Source of the DNA: Limnomonas spitsbergensis | Lineage: Eukaryota; Chlorophyta; Chlorophyceae; Chlamydomonadales | Assembly (NCBI GenBank): GCA_037349105.1 | Contig: JAYJMM010000026.1 | Coordinates: forward strand, 2,356,001-2,420,000 | Direction: 5' to 3' | DNA: 64,000 nucleotides | In this document: positions 43,709 through 64,000 of the stretch, piece by piece | Position numbering within the stretch: position 1 is the stretch's first letter | How the letters are laid out: each line of letters begins with the position of its first letter | Notes under the pieces: generated by a model | Seen by the model: only the letters and a program-made list of their open reading frames with translations | What the model was told of the DNA's origin: nothing | The model's database searches: none | Made by a program: the position numbers and the translations under genes

Positions 43709-43965
43709 GGCGAGAGATTCGATGCGGAGGCAGCAGAGCTGATATCGGGCTGGAGGCTGCTAGGGTGTGGGGGGTTAGGCTGCGATTCTTCGAGTGAATT
43801 CAGATCTACCAAATCCTGATGCTGATTGATGAGCGGAATACGGCTGCCATGGGCTCTGGTTGCGATTCTACATCTTGCTCATCCAAAACCTGAAATGCCC
43901 AACCCTCATATATCGTCGTCTGATACGTATTCAGGCAGGTGAACCTGTTACATTTCCACGGTATC
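43709..43965. promoter_or_regulatory. Probable shared promoter region, TIM9 / ALDH22 pair
   Basis: 257 bp between divergent start codons of TIM9 (minus) and ALDH22 (plus). It contains no repeat family member seen elsewhere in the window, unlike almost every other non-coding stretch here. No core promoter element was recognised. Confidence 0.5.
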
Positions 43966-61472
<17,507 letters not shown>

Positions 61473-62024
61473 TCATATGGCGACAGATGAGGAAATTTTG
61501 ATACGTACCACCAGATGAGCTTAAAATTGCAACTTTATGAGTTATGTATTGATGCAAAGAGTGGAGGACTTTCACGCTGAATGACCTCGCTTTCATGAAC
61601 GCCCTTCCTGAGATCTTTGGCTGAATGTGCACCCGGATTGTAATTGTATCGGACTTCGGCAGTTTCATACAACTATATTTCCAAATACCAATGCCATGTA
61701 TGTCCCCGACCTAGTTTAGGGGGTGTAGGGTTAACATAATACGCAGATTATTTGCCCCTTATTCTCTCCCTTGCCCACAGTTGCGAAATGGTTAGGGGTT
61801 GGCCTGAGTGCTATGGGTGCTCTTACTCTTCCAGACCTCTTTTCTCGGTGATGTGCACATTTTTCTCCTTCAGGGTTGGCCCACCTTTGTCGCGACTATG
61901 GTCTGCGCTGACTGAATGGCTGTGCAAGCACCGAAGCGATGATGTCTCAAGATAGACAGCCTTTCACCCCACTCCCCCCAGTCCGAAATAAGAGACAAGG
62001 GGCCCTCTTATAGAGTCTGTCAAA

Positions 62025-62100
62025 TCAATGACGTTACACGTCTGGGCCCTGCTAAAATAAAGGGTCGGCCGAGTGGGCGCCTAACTAAAGAGTTGGGAGG
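62025..62100 (-). mobile_element. LINE-like retrotransposon tail fragment
   Basis: aatcaatgacgttacacgtc, tgggccctgctaaaataaag, ggtcggccgagtgggcgcct; minus strand reads RPLYFSRAQTCNVIDL. Confidence 0.55.
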
Positions 62101-62265
62101 AAATATGGAAATAAACACAAGCAGGACAAAAGAGAGGAGGAGAAAGTGGGAAACAAAGTGAAGGGACAAGACAAAATTTGGAAAATAAATACTGAGCAGG
62201 TTCCAACCTCTGAAAAACGTCTACGCTTCAACGATATCTATCACGTCTTTCACACAGGCCAGGGC

Positions 62266-62700
62266 ACCCCACCTAAGCTTGCCTCGGTACAACTCTACAA
62301 AGTCACTAGCACCGTTCGGAGGACCTGCCCATCCCCGCTCCCTAAGTTGATCCTGCACGCTGGAGCAATGAAATCATGCATGCAGCGCGTCCTTCACATT
62401 GTCGCCGTCTCCCCTAGCCCAACATCGCTGGCAGCACCGTCTGTCATGCTGCTGACCACTGCGCCGTCCTCTAGTGTCAGCCGTGCTGACGGCGCCGAGC
62501 TGCAGCCTTAAGGTCGTGCGCACGCAAGCACACTCCCTTCGGTGGTGCGGACCCTGGCCTGCACAAGCACGGCGCTCGCCGTAGACTGAAACCAGGTGCG
62601 GTAGGCGGCCGCAGACCTGTGTTCAGTGGCAGGATCTCTGGGGTCCCCTCTGCCAGCTGCATCCAGCTGCGCCCGCTCGTATGCTGCATCAACTAGCGCT
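62266..62700 (-). mobile_element. Second copy of the LINE-like C-terminal fragment (broken)
   Basis: Minus-strand peptides GDPRDPATEHRSAAAYRTWF and FHCSSVQDQLRERGWAGPP match the 40967-41812 copy (GDPRDPTTEHRSAATYRAWF, FHCPSVREQLQERGGAGPP), with stops between them. Conservation at the peptide level in the same frame supports a formerly coding element. Confidence 0.5.
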
Positions 62701-62884
62701 AGGCGCTAGCACCTCTCTGACAGGCAGCGGCTGTACTGTCAAATGGGTAAAAAAGTCTGGTGGGAAAACCTGTGAAGACAGCTCAACCTTAGCAACCTCA
62801 GTGTAAGGTTGTATTATCACGTTGTCAAGTACATAATTGCTGAGCACCTATTAGCTGAATGGCGTGATTTTCCTGGTCTTATGT

Positions 62885-62952
62885 CGATGACATTACACCT
62901 CTGGGCTCTGCTCAAAAAGGGCTCAGCCGCATGTGCGCCCAACTGGTCTCAT
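62885..62952 (-). mobile_element. LINE-like retrotransposon tail fragment
   Basis: cgatgacattacacctctgg, gctctgctcaaaaagggctc, agccgcatgtgcgcccaact; minus strand reads AEPFLSRAQRCNVIDI. Confidence 0.55.
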
Positions 62953-63475
62953 ATCTTCATTGCCAGGTCTTATGTGTCAAGCAAAAGTGCGCAAGTGGAG
63001 TGTGGCCATGCATGCGACTAGGCCAGACATTTCGCTCCCTGCTGGAACCCCCATCGTTGCGGCTGGACTGGGTGGAAGCGGTCCTTCCTGTGAAGATCGT
63101 TACTGTTTTGAATGAACTGCATCGATCGATGGCTTGTGCCGTGGAGCCATGCAACGCTTGCGACCCTGACTGCTCCTACCGGGCCCTTATCGCTGCCACT
63201 CGACTCGCTGGCAGTGATCCTGATTGCGAATTGCAATCTTAATGCCTTAATTGTTATGTAATTGGCATTGCCGAGGTGCTGTGGACAACCTGCACCCCTG
63301 CATGACAACTCTGACCAGGCCGCCCACGGTGCCGGTTTGCTCCAATTCGCATGCTGACCTTTGATGTCCATTTCCAACGCCATGTCGCCATAGCGCCGTG
63401 CATCCGTACCCTGGATCCGGGTTCAGCAAAGTCAGGGTTTGGCATGATTGATTTTACATCAATTTCTCCCCTCAG

Positions 63476-63590
63476 ACGCGGCGCTTAGCTTGGCCAATGC
63501 TGACGTTGGCCCACACGTTGGCCAGCTTGCCGGGCAAGATGTTGGCGCGCGGAAATCTATCCTCTCAGTGCTCTACCGCTTCAATGAGCA
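63476..63590 (+). CDS. Possible internal exon of an unrecognised downstream gene
   Basis: A 115-bp segment follows a good acceptor (CCCCTCAG) and precedes a strong donor (GTGAGT). It is open in the frame reading AALSLANADVGPHVGQLAGQ then DVGARKSILSVLYRFNE. The last bases of the window (CTGCTTTTTGCAG) look like the next acceptor. Base use is more exon-like than the surroundings. I do not recognise a family. A second open stretch at about 62995-63240 (plus, containing WVEAVLPVKIVTVLNEL) could belong to the same gene, but nothing links them. Confidence 0.3.
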
Positions 63591-64000
63591 GTGAGTTTGG
63601 AAGGGTGCATGCTGATTTGTAAGGCATGGTCATTGCGTTCGGATAAGACGAGATTTCGATTCGAAACGTTGTTTTAAACAACACAACAACGACCCAACGT
63701 AATTTTTCGAGATTGCCAAACAGTGCGAACCGAACAGAAAAATTAAGACGGAAGCTAGTACCCAAAATGTTAGTGACGCACTCCGGGGGAGATCTCGGAC
63801 ACGCTAGAGATCGACACAGAGTACGTGTCTTCTGCTCCACATCTGTCATACAGCCCCATATTGTAATCGCCATTCCTGGCAAGGTCAGATCAACTGTGCT
63901 GCAGATAATGATCATGAAGGACTAGTCCGACTTGTGCTGTCTTCTTTAACCCTGTGAATGGTCAGTGGGGAACATTGACACCTCATTCTGCTTTTTGCAG

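Larger units (their letters stand above)
61473..64000. other. Region downstream of ALDH22, mostly unassigned
   Basis: A TGTAA motif lies near 61640, about 165 bp after the ALDH22 stop, and could mark its 3' end. Three LINE-like pieces lie at 62025-62100, 62266-62700 and 62885-62952. A possible exon is at 63476-63590. The remainder (61650-62020, 62720-62880, 63240-63470, 63600-63990) shows nothing I can support. Confidence 0.5.

Noticed and set aside
62020..62110. tRNA gene (cggccgagtgggcgc resembles a tRNA A box)
   Set aside because: No matching T-arm, anticodon stem or acceptor stem nearby; the sequence belongs to the dispersed LINE-like tail.

Overview
This is nuclear DNA from a eukaryote, most likely a green alga (Chlorophyta). 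All recognisable genes are split by many introns with GT..AG borders, mostly GTGAGT-like donors and CAG acceptors. One gene is the plant/green-lineage aldehyde dehydrogenase type ALDH22, and CCCTAAA (TTTAGGG-type) telomere-like motifs are scattered inside introns. Genus is not determined; a repeat-rich chlorophyte in the style of Haematococcus, Dunaliella or Cymbomonas is only a guess. I saw no tRNA, rRNA, CRISPR or organelle sequence.

Five genes can be assembled by eye with consistent reading frames across introns. (1) 362-16365 (+): the 3' two thirds of NOC1/MAK21/CEBPZ, a ribosome-biogenesis factor; 9 exons are present and the gene starts before the window. (2) 19565-25134 (-): a 3-exon, 682-residue PC-esterase (Pmr5/Cas1p, SGNH-type) cell-wall glycan acyl-modifying protein. 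(3) 25440-40458 (+): a GMA12/MNN10-type (GT34-like) Golgi glycosyltransferase, partly assembled. (4) 42942-43708 (-): a complete 3-exon TIM9 mitochondrial intermembrane-space chaperone, 106 residues. (5) 43966-61472 (+): a complete 12-exon, 614-residue ALDH22 with an N-terminal membrane anchor. Genes 2/3 and 4/5 are head-to-head pairs with about 305 and 257 bp between start codons. Genes 1/2 and 3/4 are tail-to-tail.

Most of the window is repeat, and nearly all large arrays sit inside introns. These include a 28-bp unit x about 209 in NOC1; 37-bp x about 64 and 27-bp x about 239 (with a 1,566-bp higher-order period) in ALDH22; and 125-bp x 15, 41-bp x about 58 and 37-bp x about 13 in the glycosyltransferase. 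Very long open frames across these arrays are artefacts of stop-free repeats. Dispersed elements include about 16 copies of a short inverted-repeat element (ends CAGTGTTTCTTTTT), at least nine pieces of a LINE-like retrotransposon whose shared part encodes a tail like RGRAFLSRAQRCNVIDI, and a third family ending ATTTGATTTGCC.

The most interesting pattern is that many splice junctions have been tandemly duplicated into the adjoining intron. The clearest case is the glycosyltransferase exon carrying the DxD catalytic motif. It is followed by 15 tandem 125-bp units, each a 74-bp exon-like segment plus a 51-bp intron-like segment with its own donor and acceptor. All 15 lack the codons for the DxD motif. 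At least six other junctions in four genes show smaller versions of the same thing.
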